DNA from: Limnomonas spitsbergensis
Lineage: Eukaryota; Chlorophyta; Chlorophyceae; Chlamydomonadales
Length of the DNA stretch: 64,000 nt
NCBI GenBank assembly: GCA_037349105.1
Contig: JAYJMM010000009.1
Location: forward strand, 620,001 to 684,000
Reading direction: 5' to 3'
Numbering within the stretch: position 1 is the first letter of the stretch; every line of letters begins with the position of its first letter. A model generated the notes under the pieces. That model made no database searches. It was not told the DNA's origin and worked only from the letters and a program-made list of their open reading frames with translations. The translations under genes and the position numbers were made by a program. Of this stretch, positions 1 to 54,708 are shown one piece after another.

Positions 1-95
1 AAATTCAGGTAAGAAAGCAATCTACGGCCCGTGGGAGGCGTGAGACTTAAGGAAACAGCGCAGCATGGGCTGAGGCCACATCCGCGCCGTTGCCG
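1..95. repeat. Dispersed repeat, partner at 60165-60243
   Basis: About 80 bp here (roughly 11-92) is recognisably the same sequence as 60165-60243. Both share the core AAGGAAACAGCGCAG followed by a GGGC/CCGCATCCGCGCCGT-type stretch. No coding frame is convincing. It is probably a fragment of a dispersed element; no terminal repeats or target duplication can be seen because one copy is cut by the window edge. Confidence 0.5.
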
Positions 96-1030
96 TATAC
101 AGCAACAACTACTCCCTGATGTGTCCTGGACCCTAACCCTAAACCCTGAACCTAGGGCCTAGGGTTTGAGGGCGATTGCTGGCCTCACAACGGTCAGGTT
201 TCAGGTTTCAGGTTTCAGGTTTCAGGTTTCAGGATTCAGTGTTCGGGATTCAGGTTACAGGGTTAAGGGTTCGGAATCAGGCGTGTCTGATTTAGGGCTT
301 AGGTTTGCGAGTCGAAGATCTCTAGCCTACAATATCTCACGAGGACGCCTTGCCGAGGTTGATAAAGGGTCTGGGGTGGAGAGCGCGAGATGCCTTACGA
401 TATATCCCGAGGACGCTTCTCCGGACGCCTTGCAAAGGTTGATAAAGGGCCGGAAGCCGGTTTCGGAGCGGTCTCTCTTGACCGTGAGACACAGCACGCG
501 GGGTTGAGGCTCTGACATGCCCATGATGAACGACTGAGGGGGGAGGGGGGGAGGGATCATAGGGGGGGGGATGGGAGGGGCATGAGGGGAGGAAGGAGGG
601 GGGGAGGGGGGGGGGAGAGGAGGGGCATGAGGAGGAGGGAGGATGTATGAGGACAGGGTGGGAAGAAGGGGGAGAGCCATGGAGGAAGGCAAAGGGGGGG
701 AGGGGGCAAGCGGGGAGGGGAGGGCATGGAAGCAGGGGAGGGAGGAGACATGGGGGAAGGGTTAGAGCGTGGGGGAACGGAGAGGAGGGGCGATGGGGGG
801 GAAGTGGGGAGAGGGGTAATGTGGGAGAAAGCAGGGAGGGGGGGGATGCAACCCTAAGGGGGGTGCAACCCTAAGCTATGGGCCAACCTTGGCACCCCCT
901 GCTCACCTTTGCCCCGAGGAAAGAGACTCCCAAGGGGAGGGGAGGTTGCAACCCTAAGCTACCCATAAGTTATCGGGAGGCATATCAGGTGGAGAGGGCC
1001 TGTGGGCCCACCTTGGCACCCCCTGCTCAC
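96..1030. other. Left-edge non-coding stretch, probably intron of gene A
   Basis: No convincing exon was found. It contains a short tandem of GGTTTCA (about 198-232), telomere-like CCCTAAACCCTGAACC near 130, and two related blocks at about 340-380 and 400-450 sharing GTTGATAAAGGG. A long G-rich, C-poor tract follows (540-860). Near 885-915 is a copy of the gene A exon 2 donor region (CACCCCCTGCTCACCTTTGCCCC). Given gene A's minus-strand direction this is most simply its second intron. Confidence 0.45.
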
Positions 1031-3267
1031 CTTTGCCCCCAGGGCCTTGAGTAGTTGGCTGCCCGTGTTATCAGCAGCCTTTTTGATCTTGAGCACCTGC
1101 GGGAGGGGGGGGGTGAGGGGGGCAGGAGAAGGGGGGGGGGGGGGTCGGGAGAGGGAGGCAGAGGGGGGGGGGGGGGAGAGGGAGGTGGAGGAGTTAAACC
1201 TGCGCAGTCAGCAGCATTTTTATCTTGAGCACCTGTGGGTGGGGGGGGCAGGGGGGCAGGAGAATGGGGGGGGTCGGGAGAAGTAGGTCAAGTAGTCTTA
1301 AGCCTCTGTGTTGTCAGCAGCCTTTTTGCTGGGCATGGGATATGTCCCCACAAACGCTTGTGTCTCGCTTGGCAATTCATGCATGAGTCTTGCGGTTGTG
1401 TGTGTGTCTCTCCCTGCAAGGACAGCAAGGCTGCCTATGGGAAATGTCCCCACAAATTGACTCGTGAGGGAAAGATTGTGCTCGTGACTCGCGAGGGAAA
1501 GCTTGTGCTCGTCAAATCCTTGGGGAAACCTTGCATGAGCCATTAAGGGGGAGGGGCACGTACATAAGCTGCAAAGGCATTAGCTGCATTAGCATCATAG
1601 GCAGCGGTGTTACAGTGTAGCTCCTCTGCCCGTGATGGTAATGCAGCTAAGTGATTATTTTAGTGCTCACCCGACCACCTTTGGGGGGCCAACAGGCGGC
1701 CACCACTGGGCCAATTGGGACGTAACCTCGACCGTCCTACGGCCGTTGGTCCAAGCAGCAGGCACCTTGCTGCGCCAGCACCTCACAGCCATGGACGTGA
1801 TGTAGCTGATTTGTAGCTGAAGTGTGCTAAAATAGACACGGAGCTAAAATTGGGACACGTGCCTACGAATGCTCGTAACTCGCAAGGGCAGTCTGAAACG
1901 CGTCACTGTTCCTCGTTTGCAAATCTTGCAAGAGCCACGCTGGTGTGTAGATGCAAGTAATACAAATACATGTAACTCACAAGTCTTGCATGCCCTGCAT
2001 GAGCCATGTCATCCCTTTCCCGCATGGGCAGCTCAGATGTGCACCCGGTTAAACTTTCATGAGCCATGTGGGTGTGTATGTGTATGTCTCTTTCACGTAT
2101 TGCTCACCTAGGTAGCCAGGCTACACACCTAGAACGCCGCAATACATGCGCCATGCATGGCAAGCCTTGCATGCCCTACATGAGCCATGTCATCCCTTTC
2201 CCGCATGGGCACCTCAGCTGTGCGACCGGGAAATCTTTCGTGAGCCATGTGGGTGTGTCTGTGTATGTCTCTTTCACGTATTGCTCACCTAGGTAGCCAG
2301 GCTACACACCTAGAACGCCGCAATACATGCGCCATGCATGGCAAGCCTGGCATAGGCATCTCCACCCCCCCCTCTGCGTTACCAACCAGGCAGTGCACCT
2401 GGTCAGTCTTGCATGAGCCAGGGAGGCGCGCGTGTGTGTGTCTCTTGCCCTCATCCTAGGACTGCACTTCACCGATGGTCCTGTGGGATGACACTGAAAA
2501 ACATGTATGCTTGCGATGTATCTCAATTGATGTAGCATGGGCTGTTGGTGGCATGAGTGCATCTGATTGATGCTTGCATGATTTGCCTGTCAACCAATTG
2601 TTTCCACTGCATCTGCAGCCAAGCTGCGCACCTGGAACGTCACAATGCATGACAAGCCTTGCATGCCATGCATGAGCCCTGGAGGATTACGTGTGTCTCT
2701 TGCCCACATCCCCCGCATCTGCAGCCAAGCTGCGCACCTGGAACGTCACAATGCATGACAAGCCTTGCATGCCATGCATGAGCCATGAAGGCACGCGTGT
2801 GTCTCTTGCCCACATCCCCCACATTTGCAGCCAAGCTGCGCACCTGGAACGTCACAATGTATAGCATATGCATGGCAAGCCTTGCATGCTATGCATGAGC
2901 CATGACGCTCCTCCCACGTATCAGCAGCCAAGAACTGCACCTTGAACACCGTATGCATGTGCCATGCATGACGAAATGAGCTATTTCGTCTCCTCCCCTC
3001 ATTAGTAGCCAGGATGCACACATGGCAAGATTTTATTCAAGCACGCATGTGTGGTTGCGTCCATCCTCCTCCCCACGTTGGCAGCCAAACTGCAAACCCG
3101 ACCGTTTGCCTGGACACACATGGGCCAAACCTGCACACCTGGAACGCCGCAACCACGACGGCCTCCTCATTGCTGAAAACGGATTCCATATCCTGGATGA
3201 GCTCCGCGTCCACTTCGGTAACGTTGTCTTGTCCGATACCCGCGGAGGTCTTGCCGAGCGGCCTCAT
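1031..3267 (-). CDS. Gene A: unknown protein, first two exons, 3' part off the left edge
   Basis: Two exons join in phase 0. Exon 1 is 3267-3139 (43 codons, start MRPLGKTSAGIG, ATG in GCCATGA context, ends VVVAAFQ before donor GTGTGC). Exon 2 is 1096-1031 (22 codons, VLKIKKAADNTG...LLKALGAK, acceptor CCCGCAG, donor GTGAGC). The predicted piece is acidic then basic and matches no family I recognise. Support for the exon calls is indirect but useful: the intron holds several copies of the exon 1 donor edge and two copies of the exon 2 acceptor edge, exactly as in the well-supported genes of this window. The gene starts head to head with gene B, about 380 bp apart. The start codon is a choice by context; an upstream exon cannot be excluded. 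Confidence 0.45.
1097..3138. repeat. Gene A intron 1: exon-edge copies at both ends
   Basis: Donor-side copies of exon 1, reading on the minus strand as TTCCAG or TTCTAG then GTGYGYAG, occur near 2123-2145, 2304-2327, 2626-2645, 2729-2750 and 2836-2858, with a weaker one near 2933. Each lies in a larger repeat also containing CAAGCCTTGCATGCC and GCATGAGCC. A 181-bp direct duplication links 2062 and 2243. Acceptor-side copies of exon 2 (GCAGCCTTTTTGAT-like on the plus strand) lie at about 1205-1240 and 1310-1345. Between 1360 and 2060 are further decayed repeats and no clear gene. Confidence 0.6.
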
Positions 3268-3647
3268 GGCGGAGATTGCTGTACCGCGTTAAACGACTGT
3301 GATATGTGCCGTGTTGATGCCGATGTATGTGAGAATCATTGCAGAGGATGGCAACGTGCGTCGGTCACTCATAATCATTTTATTTTGCTGCATTTTCCCT
3401 CTTTAAACCGAGGGACGTTGATAGCACGTGGATAAGCATGTTTCAAGATGATAATTAACTGGGGCTGGCATCGAACGAACGCGAGCGAGATCCGGCTAAA
3501 TTAGAAAACAAACGTCGCCGTACGAATTTTCGTGTTCACACCGGGATCACATTGGTTCACACCGTCCTCTCCCCATCCGCGGATGCATCCGACTTGCAGC
3601 TTCGTGTGAGCTGGCGCAGGCGGAAAACACAATTACCGACCGTCTCA
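3268..3647. promoter_or_regulatory. Divergent intergenic region between genes A and B
   Basis: This 380-bp stretch separates the proposed start codons of gene A (minus, 3267) and gene B (plus, 3648) and would have to carry both promoters. It is less repetitive and more A+T rich than its surroundings. I see no certain TATA box. The bidirectional-promoter call is inference from layout only. Confidence 0.3.
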
Positions 3648-6600
3648 ATGACCATCTTTTCGAATATCAGTCGCACAGCAGCGGCAGCAGCATCAGCATT
3701 CGCGGTAACGGCCACGTCACCTGCTGTCCAAGCAAGAGCTCCTCAGGTTAGCGCCCATGCCAGGCTCGCCCCTCTTTGGATATTAGATTATACTGAAGAT
3801 TCAAAAAGCCATGGCAGCGCGACGATATCAGGATCGAGAAAATACTGCACCGGTATTTCCGATGATACACTGTGCCCTTTCCCGGTTTCCCCAGATGAAA
3901 TCTACAGTCCTTTGTCTGGTACCTTAGCGAACATTGCACTCCTCTGCATCTACTGTTTCGATTCCTTCAATTATTGCGTTTGCGCACCAGCGTTCCTGGG
4001 TTCTCCCAACAACCCTATTAACAAGTCCACATCCCCAAGCTCCATGTGCTGGGCTGGCTGATACATCTCGTTGACAAACTGTGTTGCCATTATATGGAAT
4101 GCCACCGCCTGGGCCGCATATCCCTTTTGCACCAGCTTCACAAACTCACCTTCATGGTGAGGCCACATTTTGGTTATGACCCTTTTCTGTTCGCCGCATG
4201 CAAAAGATTCCCCAGCCCTCAACGAAACTCAGTCTCTTTCTCTAAAAAAGATCAGCTGCATCTGGGACACCTACTGCACTCCTAGACAAACACCGGTAGG
4301 AAAATCAAGGGCATAGTGGGACAGCAGAAGGTTGCGTCTTCCGCAGAAGACCCCCTCCGTTGTCCTTCAGTCATCAAGGGAGGGGTCTTAGTCTCTAGGA
4401 TAGCACCGGGTTAAAACGCAAGGAAGCTCGACTCTGCCATCCCACCTTATCCACACTTTCAGGTGGACCCCAGAACTGCCTGCCCACACCCCAAGCCGCT
4501 TGACTAAGTGTATGGTTACGGACAGACACCCGCAGTTGGGTGACTTAATAGTGCCCGCCTAGTCACACAGTCTTGAGATACCTGCTCAAATTACCTAGCC
4601 GGTTGTTGCCGACTGGTTGGTTATAGACACACACACGCAGCAGGGCCACTTGATAATGCCCGCACATTCACACAGGTCTTGAGATGCCTGCCCAAACCCC
4701 AAGCCAATGGTCGAGGACTGGTGGCTGCCCCCATTCACGCAGGCTGCTTTCTTGCCTTAGGATGCCTGCCCAAGCTCCAAGCCAGTTGTCGAGGGCTGGT
4801 TGGTTGCAAACTGACGCCCGCAGCAGGGCCACCTAATAATGCCCCCCCCCCCTTCACACAGGTTGCCCCCCCTCGCAATGCCTGCTCCAACCCCAAGCCG
4901 CTCGACGAGGACTGGGTGATTGCGGACCGTCACGCACAGCAGGGTGACTTAATCATACCCGCCCATTCACACAGGTTTTGAGATGCCTGCCCAAGCCCCA
5001 AGCCACATGTCGAGCACTGAGTGGTTGCGCCCATCCACATCGGCTGACCCTCCCCTCGCGATGCCTGCCCCACCCCGAAGGCTCCTGACGAGGGGGTGGT
5101 GGTTGCAAACTGACACCCGCAGCAGGGCAACCAATTAATGCCCCCCCATTGACACAGGTCGCCCCCCCTCGCGATGCCTGCCCAAACCCCAAGCCGCTCG
5201 ATGAGGAGTGGGTGGTTGCGGACAGGCACGATCAGCATGGTGACGTGACGCTGTACCGGCCCTTTCGAGACGCGGAGATCGAGGCGGCCAGCGGCGAAAT
5301 CACCCGCCACCTGCTGCCTGCAGGGTGAGTGCTGTCGAAAGTAATTGAAATGGGAGATGTAGGTTCAGGGTTTCCAATACCCTCTCAACCCCCTCTCAAT
5401 CCCTCATTGTGAAACATTTGGTGGTCATGGTCACAGCCCCTCCGACCATAGTGCCCGCGTCGCCAACGTCGCCACCAGCCTAGAGGGGGGCAGAATGGAC
5501 AGACATGACACTTTGCTGCCCCCCTCAATTCCTCACACAGTGACTCGAATCGTGGTCATTGCCCTCCACACCTGCAGAGCTGCCGGCGTCTTCGCTCCTC
5601 TAGAGGGGGTGGAAAAACAAGAATATGTCATCCCACTCTCAATCCCTCCATTGCCACCGCCCTCAAGGGGCCTGTCACCAGGGGGTCCGACTAGTCCCCC
5701 AAACAGGGTCTTTCACTGCCCGGTGGGCGCCTTTGCACAATGAAGAATCGACCAGGAAAAATTTGATGTTCCATTTTATATTCAATGGCTTAAGTCCTGT
5801 ATGCCAGTTAATTCTTCCGTGTGCTAAGGCGCCAACCATGGGGTCGCATTATAAGGCAGGGGGGTGTCGGGGGACTAGTCCGACCCCCCTAGTGACAGGC
5901 CCCTTCCGCCCTCCCCACCCGCAGTGCCTGTGCCGCCGGCGCCACTCGCTTGGCGGAGCCTGAACTGCAATTGGTGGGTGAGGAGCAGCTGGCCCCCACC
6001 CTGCCAGCCGATGCCGGGCTGGATGAGTCGCCGGCCGCAGCCTCCGCCCACACCTGCAATGCCTCCGCGCCCACCGCCGCCAGCATGGACAACGAAGCCG
6101 AGGACGTGGCTGTTGATGCGACGCTGATGGCGCCCTTGCTACCCGGCAGCGGCACCGGCAGCTTGACGGGCGGTGGGATGGACGCGCTCCAGGGCCTGAC
6201 CATGATCACCAACAGGATGGTGAGCAGTGCATAACTTACCCATCTACGTAATGTGCATAACTTACCCATTTATATCATGTGCGTAACTTGTTCATTTTGT
6301 GCCATGCACCCGACTCCCTCCACCTTGTGTTGTGCGCCATGCAGTTGCGTCGCCCCGGCTTCCAAGTGGAGATAATCCAGGCTATGCTGGTGAGGCAGGT
6401 CGCATATTGCTCGCATCACGGACTACCTGTGTTCAGAATGATTCAGCTTGTTTTCACTTCACTACCTCACTTGTATTCACAGCTACATCACTTGCCACGG
6501 CTGGTGGGACCTGGTGCAGCAAGCCCAATAGTCTGCATGATCGGCGGCGGCTAGCTGAATGGCTGCTCCAATCTGAGCCATCTCGACTTACTAGTGATGC

Positions 6601-7969
6601 GGTGCGGATCTTCGCCTGGTGTGCAGCCCAGACAAATGCCTGGTGCCCCCTCCCCTGTGTATGAGGACCCCGTGATCCGCTATATCATGTTGAGGGACCT
6701 TCAGGCCTCCTTGCACGCAACCACCCACAGCCTCTTGTCCCCCACCTATCCCCCTGTGTAGGAAGACCCCGTGATCCGGGACATCATGTTGAGGGAGAGC
6801 GGAGGGAACTTAGAGGCCTACTTGCATGCGGCGGGGGCGCCCCCCATCTCCAACTTACTCCCACCAGCAGGCCAGCAGCAACAGCAGCAGCAGGGGACTG
6901 GTTGGCCAGGGCAACATGACGCCTTTGCCGAAGAGGACGTCGCGGGGGGCGGCGGGGAGCAAGGCTTTGAGGGCCTAATGGTGATGCTGGTGCGTGTGTT
7001 ATCACGAGCATGTCCACACACAGCTATACCGTCAATCTTCCTCGCCCAACGCGCCCCTCCGGACCCTGAAACCCTCTAAAGCGTTACAATCTAACGCTGT
7101 CCCTTACGACACTCACCTGTATTGATGTGTAAATATCCGTTTTGTATGTTTATAACGGTGCATACCCGCTGGGCCCTGCTGAACGCTCGGCCACGTGGGG
7201 CTGGTAGGGAATGACTAGGCTCATTCCAGCTAACATGCACAGCCTGGGCCATGGTGCAGCCATGCCATCCTCCTGTGTGAGGGGGCAGGAACATGGAATC
7301 CGGCGCTCTGGCGGGGAGAGAGAGATGCCACCAGCGTTATACCACTGGACCACGTCCCCAATGTGCATATTCGTTTGTGTGTGGTGGTCAAAGCTGCAAC
7401 GCCTTCCTGCTGTGTACCACTGTTCATTTTACCGTGCTTCAGCTGCGCTCAAGCTACACCCAGGCTGCACTTCAGACACACTTCAGACACACTTCAGACC
7501 ACCCCCACCCTCATCCTGCTGTGTGTAGTCTAAGGCCCTCATGCCGGCCTTCGGACAGGCCGGCGATGCGGTTCACTGGCCTTTGTACTTGTATACCAAA
7601 ATCCTATGCCTACCTCTGTACCCTCCCCCCTGCTGATTTTAGTCCAACGCTCTCATGGCAGCCATCGGTCAGACAGGCGACGCGCTCAACTGGCTGGGCG
7701 AGTGGCTGCGGGAGCGCCTACCCTTCATGGTCCGACAGCAGGCAGCAGCCCAGCAGCAACAACAACAAGAGCAGCAACAGCAACAGCAGCAACAGGGCTA
7801 TGACAGGGCGTCTGCCTCTGCTCCGGCTCCTCATCTGTTGGGTAGCCCAGAGGCTCAGGCCCGCATGGCATGGCTGATGCAACGTGTGGTGGCTCTGGCG
7901 ATCATGACGGTGTTGTTGGTTGTGTTGCGCAGGCCCGTGGCCTCATTTAGGTTCATGCCGAGGGGTTAG
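3648..7969 (+). CDS. Gene B: unknown protein with C-terminal membrane segment, 6 exons
   Basis: Six exons join in frame: 3648-3746, 5158-5324, 5925-6219, 6345-6389, 6762-6989 and 7643-7969, giving about 386 residues. All junctions are GT-AG and all phases agree (0, 2, 0, 0, 0). The N-terminus (MTIFSNISRTAAAAAS...) is rich in Ala, Ser and Thr with few acids, like an organelle-targeting peptide. The middle has a conserved-looking block (DEEWVVADRHDQHGD, LYRPFRDAEIEAASG), then a low-complexity Ala/acidic linker. Exons 4-5 give a helical stretch with ML-EDPVIRDIML that faintly recalls STI1-type helices (speculative). Two polyglutamine runs follow (about residues 240-246 and 315-330). A hydrophobic segment at about residues 353-373 is followed by a short basic tail ending at a TAG stop, so tail anchoring is possible. 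I do not recognise the family. Exon 1 is the least certain exon; it is linked by phase and position only. Confidence 0.7.
3747..5157. repeat. Gene B intron 1 with seven copies of the exon 2 acceptor edge
   Basis: From about 4488 a repeat of roughly 90-110 bp recurs at about 4488-4556, 4594-4660, 4685-4735, 4768-4835, 4880-4955, 4986-5040 and 5064-5135 before the true exon 2 at 5158. Each copy has a CACACAG-type acceptor, then GCCTGCCCAAACCCCAAGCC and the codons around DEDWVIADRH, then degenerates. The best copies (4880-4955) still read PNPKPLDEDWVIADRH. Copies farther from exon 2 are more decayed. The first part of the intron (3747-4480) has no repeat of this kind. Confidence 0.75.
3971..4222 (-). 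CDS. Possible minus-strand ORF or exon inside gene B intron 1
   Basis: An 83-codon minus-strand frame ends at a TAA stop at 3971. Its composition is protein-like and not repetitive (KMWPHHEGEFVKLVQK, AFHIMATQFVNEMY, DVDLLIGLLGE). I do not recognise it. It could be a small nested gene, a terminal exon, or a decayed mobile-element fragment. There is no independent support such as flanking exon-edge copies, so confidence is low. Confidence 0.25.
   Translation of the reverse strand: MRAGESFACGEQKRVITKMWPHHEGEFVKLVQKGYAAQAVAFHIMATQFVNEMYQPAQHMELGDVDLLIGLLGEPRNAGAQTQ
5158..5324 (+). CDS. Gene B exon 2
   Basis: This exon encodes residues 34-89, from VAPPRDACPNPKPLDEEW to HLLPAG. The acceptor is GACACAG and the donor GTGAGT. 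Seven decayed copies of its 5' edge lie upstream. Confidence 0.65.
5657..5913. mobile_element. hAT-like MITE with 8-bp target duplications, in gene B intron 2
   Basis: The element spans 5665-5905 (241 bp). Its ends are inverted repeats of about 36-37 bp beginning AAGGGGCCTGTCAC, with only a few differences between the arms. Perfect 8-bp duplications CCGCCCTC flank it at 5657-5664 and 5906-5913. Eight-bp duplications are typical of hAT-superfamily elements; the interior is too short to encode a transposase. The right end lies only 19 bp before exon 3, so the right target duplication sits within that exon's pyrimidine tract. Confidence 0.8.
5925..6219 (+). CDS. Gene B exon 3
   Basis: This exon encodes residues 89-187: AEPELQLVGEEQLAP, a Ala/Pro/acidic linker, then MDALQGLTMITNRM. 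The acceptor is CACCCGCAG and the donor GTGAGC. The MITE described at 5657-5913 abuts its acceptor. Confidence 0.7.
6345..6389 (+). CDS. Gene B exon 4 (15 codons)
   Basis: A 45-nt exon encodes LRRPGFQVEIIQAML. The acceptor is CCATGCAG and the donor GTGAGG, phase 0 on both sides. Its short size is supported by clean joining to exons 3 and 5. Confidence 0.65.
6640..6715 (+). repeat. Single copy of gene B exon 5 acceptor edge
   Basis: GAGGACCCCGTGATCCGC and the following codons (frame EDPVIRYIMLRDLQASLHA) duplicate the start of true exon 5 about 110 bp upstream of it. The acceptor is spoiled: TGTATG where the real exon has TGTAGG. Confidence 0.8.
6762..6989 (+). CDS. Gene B exon 5
   Basis: This exon encodes residues 203-278: EDPVIRDIMLRESGGNLEAYL, then a polyglutamine tract from CAGCAGCAACAGCAG, then GFEGLMVML. 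The acceptor is CTGTGTAG and the donor GTGCGT. Confidence 0.7.
7525..7585 (+). repeat. Copy of gene B exon 6 acceptor edge with intact AG
   Basis: TGTGTAG followed by TCTAAGGCCCTCATGCC... matches TTTTAG and TCCAACGCTCTCATGGC... of true exon 6, about 110 bp upstream. The frame is preserved over about 17 codons (SKALMPAFGQAGDAVHW against SNALMAAIGQTGDALNW). The acceptor AG is intact, so it could act as a decoy. Confidence 0.8.
7643..7969 (+). CDS. Gene B exon 6 (last)
   Basis: This exon encodes residues 279-386 and a TAG stop at 7967-7969. Visible parts are LMAAIGQTGDALNWLGEW, polyglutamine interrupted by one Glu, then a hydrophobic segment AWLMQRVVALAIMTVLLVV and a short basic tail. Confidence 0.75.
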   Translation, partial: SNALMAAIGQTGDALNWLGEWLRERLPFMVRQQAAAQQQQQQEQQQQQQQQGYDRASASAPAPHLLGSPEAQARMAWLMQRVVALAIMTVLLVVLRRPVASFRFMPRG

Positions 7970-8865
7970 ACGCCTCTGCAGGCCCATGCCATGGATTTAT
8001 AGGGCTTGCCAAGGGGCATGACTTCGATGTTCCTTTTCTTTGCTTAAGAGGTAGGCGCCTGCCGTTCTTTGTTTTCCTTTGCCTGGGGGTTAGGCGCCAA
8101 GGGCTGAGCGCCTGTTGTCAACCCTCAAGGCGCAATGGGGCCATGCAAGGGGCCGGGGTGGCAATTTCGTTTCCTGCTATCAACCCTCATGACCCACTTT
8201 CGGCCCTGCAAGAGGCCGGGTCGGCAGTTTTGCTTCCAATCTCTTCTTTAGAGAGGAAGCTATGCCACCCTGGTTCAGCTTATGTACGTATTATGTATGT
8301 ATGTTTGATGTGCTTCAGCTCTGCAAGCACTGCTAGCACCAGCATTGTTAGCACCGCCATGATCGAGGTGTTGTGCTTGGAGGGTTTTCGTTTGGACTGG
8401 AAAGGTTAGACTTCACACCTATGGGCCATGCTGAAATGAAGCTTGGGCACGTAGCCACGTCGGCAAACAAGAAGGCAGCTAGGAAAGTCAAGGGAGAAGG
8501 CACAAGAGGATAGAAAGGATAGCAATTTCACCCACCAAACAAGAGGACAGTAATGAAAGGTGTGGATGACCGTATCCCCTGCCCCTGAAGAAACTAGTCT
8601 TCAAAAAGTTCAACTACAAGTTGCACAAAACCCGGGCCTCTCACCCTTGCCTGGATTAGTAAGAAGAGTGTGGGATTGGACATGCAGTGCCAGGTGTTCC
8701 ATATGGCACAGCTCATAACGCATAATCTGACCACAATGCAATAATTATAGAATTCATGTTGCGCGAACTTGGTAGTCACGGGCCCGAACACACAATTTGA
8801 GGGGGTGCGCGGACTAATTTCCGGTTCCAAATGTCAAAAATATCGGCATAACACTTCTGTCTGCC
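7970..8865. other. Gene B 3' flank
   Basis: No gene is seen. The start is presumably the 3' UTR of gene B. A TAGGCGCC/GGGGTTAGGCGCC-like motif recurs around 8050-8110, and CTGCTATCAACCCTCA / CTGTTGTCAACCCTCA recur around 8115 and 8175. Confidence 0.4.
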
Positions 8866-9690
8866 GCGTGGGCGCCCAACTGTTCAGAAGGGAGTAAAGA
8901 AGGAACTAAAAGGAAGAGAGGGGGAAAGGAACAATAGGAGAGGCCGTGAAAGCAACGAAGACCATAGTTTAGACATGTAAAACACTAACTTTCTGAACTT
9001 TCGCTTGCGCATCACACAGTTTTCACACACACTTATAAAGGTCCACTTGGACATTTGTGTTTCCTTCTCAAAATTTTAAGAGGCCTCTCCCCTCCCCCAC
9101 ACACACTCCTAGCTCCCATGCCCTGTAACCCCACACTCCTCCTGCAGTCGCCCACCCAGGGCGTCCAACCGACTATTTTGCACCCGCGTCATGTTTTATG
9201 ACTAGGGCTAATCCTCTGCACTATTGAGGTTCATTCCCACGCCACTATCGTGTGGTTGTGTGCTAGTTGCTTGCCCATGGGGGTCGCTGGTTTTCGCTCG
9301 CTGTCCTAGCGTATTTAGTGCCTAAAAAGAAGAAGAAGGACACAAAGGAAGGACTGCAAAAACTTCACATCAAGAGCCTATACCAATTTACAGGCACATG
9401 TCCCATTCATCAAATGTGATGCTCTGTTGGACAGTAAAAACTTCACAGCTGATTCACCCTTAGTACTTGTTTGCCTTTCCGGCCTTTTGTAAGACGTTTT
9501 CCGAGGCTGGAACTTCCTTTGTCTTTCTTTTCCAGCCTTTTGTGTGTCCCTTCACTTTCTTCCCCCCTTCTCCTTGTTTTCCTGGCCCCCTCTGTTCGTT
9601 TCGTTCCTTCCTCCCAACCGATTGATTAGGCGCACACGCGGCCCAGCCTTTTCAAGCAGGGGCCCAGTGGTGTGAAGTCATGGACTCGTT
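8866..9690. mobile_element. Dispersed element related to the 57723-58009 inverted-repeat family
   Basis: 8868-8950 (GCGTGGGCGCCCAACTG, then TTCAGAAGGGAGTAAAG and a purine-rich run) is almost identical to 57764-57860. The opposite orientation appears near 9625-9685 (ACGCGGCCCAGCC ... GGGCCCAGTGGTGT). The two ends could bound one element of about 820 bp. Neither target duplications nor a coding frame were found, so the boundaries are approximate. Confidence 0.45.
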
Positions 9691-10330
9691 TGCCTTTCCG
9701 TCTTTTCCTTTTGCCCCCCCCCCTTAAAGTTTCTCGTCTCCCATCTGAACGCTGGGCGCCACACGTCCGAGCTGGGCGCCACACGTCCGAGCCTTCTTAA
9801 AAAGGGCCCGGAGATGATACGTTATCGACCCTATTGGTACCCCAATTCTTCTGCCCCAGACAGGGCCCATGGGATCCTTTGGTCGACCCCTTTTCACACT
9901 TCCTCCAGATCTTTCGCACCCTTTCACACGACCAGTCCCCGGTATTCTTACTCCACCGGTCACACTTTCAGTCACCCCTGGTCACACAACCAGCCACCGG
10001 CATTATTACACTTACAGTCCCCTTCATGAAATTGATTTCCAGGGTAAACGTACGGCATCCATGCACCTCGGGAAAGTTCCAGGGACCCCGTTTCACCCCA
10101 ACAGGCCCCCGGAACATTTCCGGGGTCAGCCAGAAAGAGGCTGTTAACTCCCATCCTCAATGAATGCCCCTGGCCTCATTGCCCCGTTTTAACACCCACA
10201 CCCACACATGCTATTCCAGCTCGCACTGCTTGTTGGCACTGTCCCAGTGGTGGATTGCAACCGCTCAGACAGCCCTGCAAAAGGGTTCAGATGCAGGCTA
10301 TAACCTTAGGTGGGATCAAGTGAAAGGTCT
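9691..10330. other. Intergenic DNA between convergent genes B and C
   Basis: No gene is seen. It contains a short duplication (GAGCTGGGCGCCACACGTCC at about 9750-9790) and C-rich text with CCGG-containing repeats. TGTAA-type poly(A) signals for gene C (minus strand) occur near 10003-10017, but they are about 740 nt past its stop and are not assigned. Confidence 0.4.
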
Positions 10331-10530
10331 GAAGTGGAGTAACCAGTGGAGTCACCAGTGGAGTCACCAGTGGAGTAGCCAGTGGAGTAACCAGTGGAGT
10401 AACCAGTGGAGTAATCAGTGGAGTCACCAGTGGAGTAGTCAGTGGAGTCACCAGTGGAGTCACCAGTGGAGTCACCAGTGGAGTAACAGTGGAGTAACCA
10501 GTGGAGTAACCAGTGGAGTCACCAGTGTTC
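10331..10530. repeat. 12-bp minisatellite AGTGGAGTMACC, about 17 copies
   Basis: The unit AGTGGAGTAACC or AGTGGAGTCACC is repeated about 17 times, with one 10-bp variant. It lies between the convergent genes B and C, about 230 bp downstream of the gene C stop. No exon origin is visible. Confidence 0.9.
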
Positions 10531-10757
10531 CTCCTACAAAAAAAGTTTGTAAATGGACGTTTAATCCACAGGGACACACACCCTCCAGTGCTCCCTTTCG
10601 ACGGGCGAGCAAATTGCTGCCCCCCCTTTGAAGCTGCCCTTGATACTGTCACCCCCCTGGGGGCTGGCTGGCTGGCGCTGCAACGTCTCCTATAACTGCC
10701 TCTACCTCTGCCTGCCGCCCCCTGGGGCCGGAGGGCGCTGCAGCACCTCCTGCCTTT

Positions 10758-54708
<43,951 letters not shown>

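Noticed and set aside
3747..4061. Extension of gene B exon 1 to the end of the 169-codon ORF (3552-4061)
   Set aside because: The sequence after 3746 changes to low-quality composition and a good donor (CAG, GTTAGC) lies at the boundary; phase fits exon 2.
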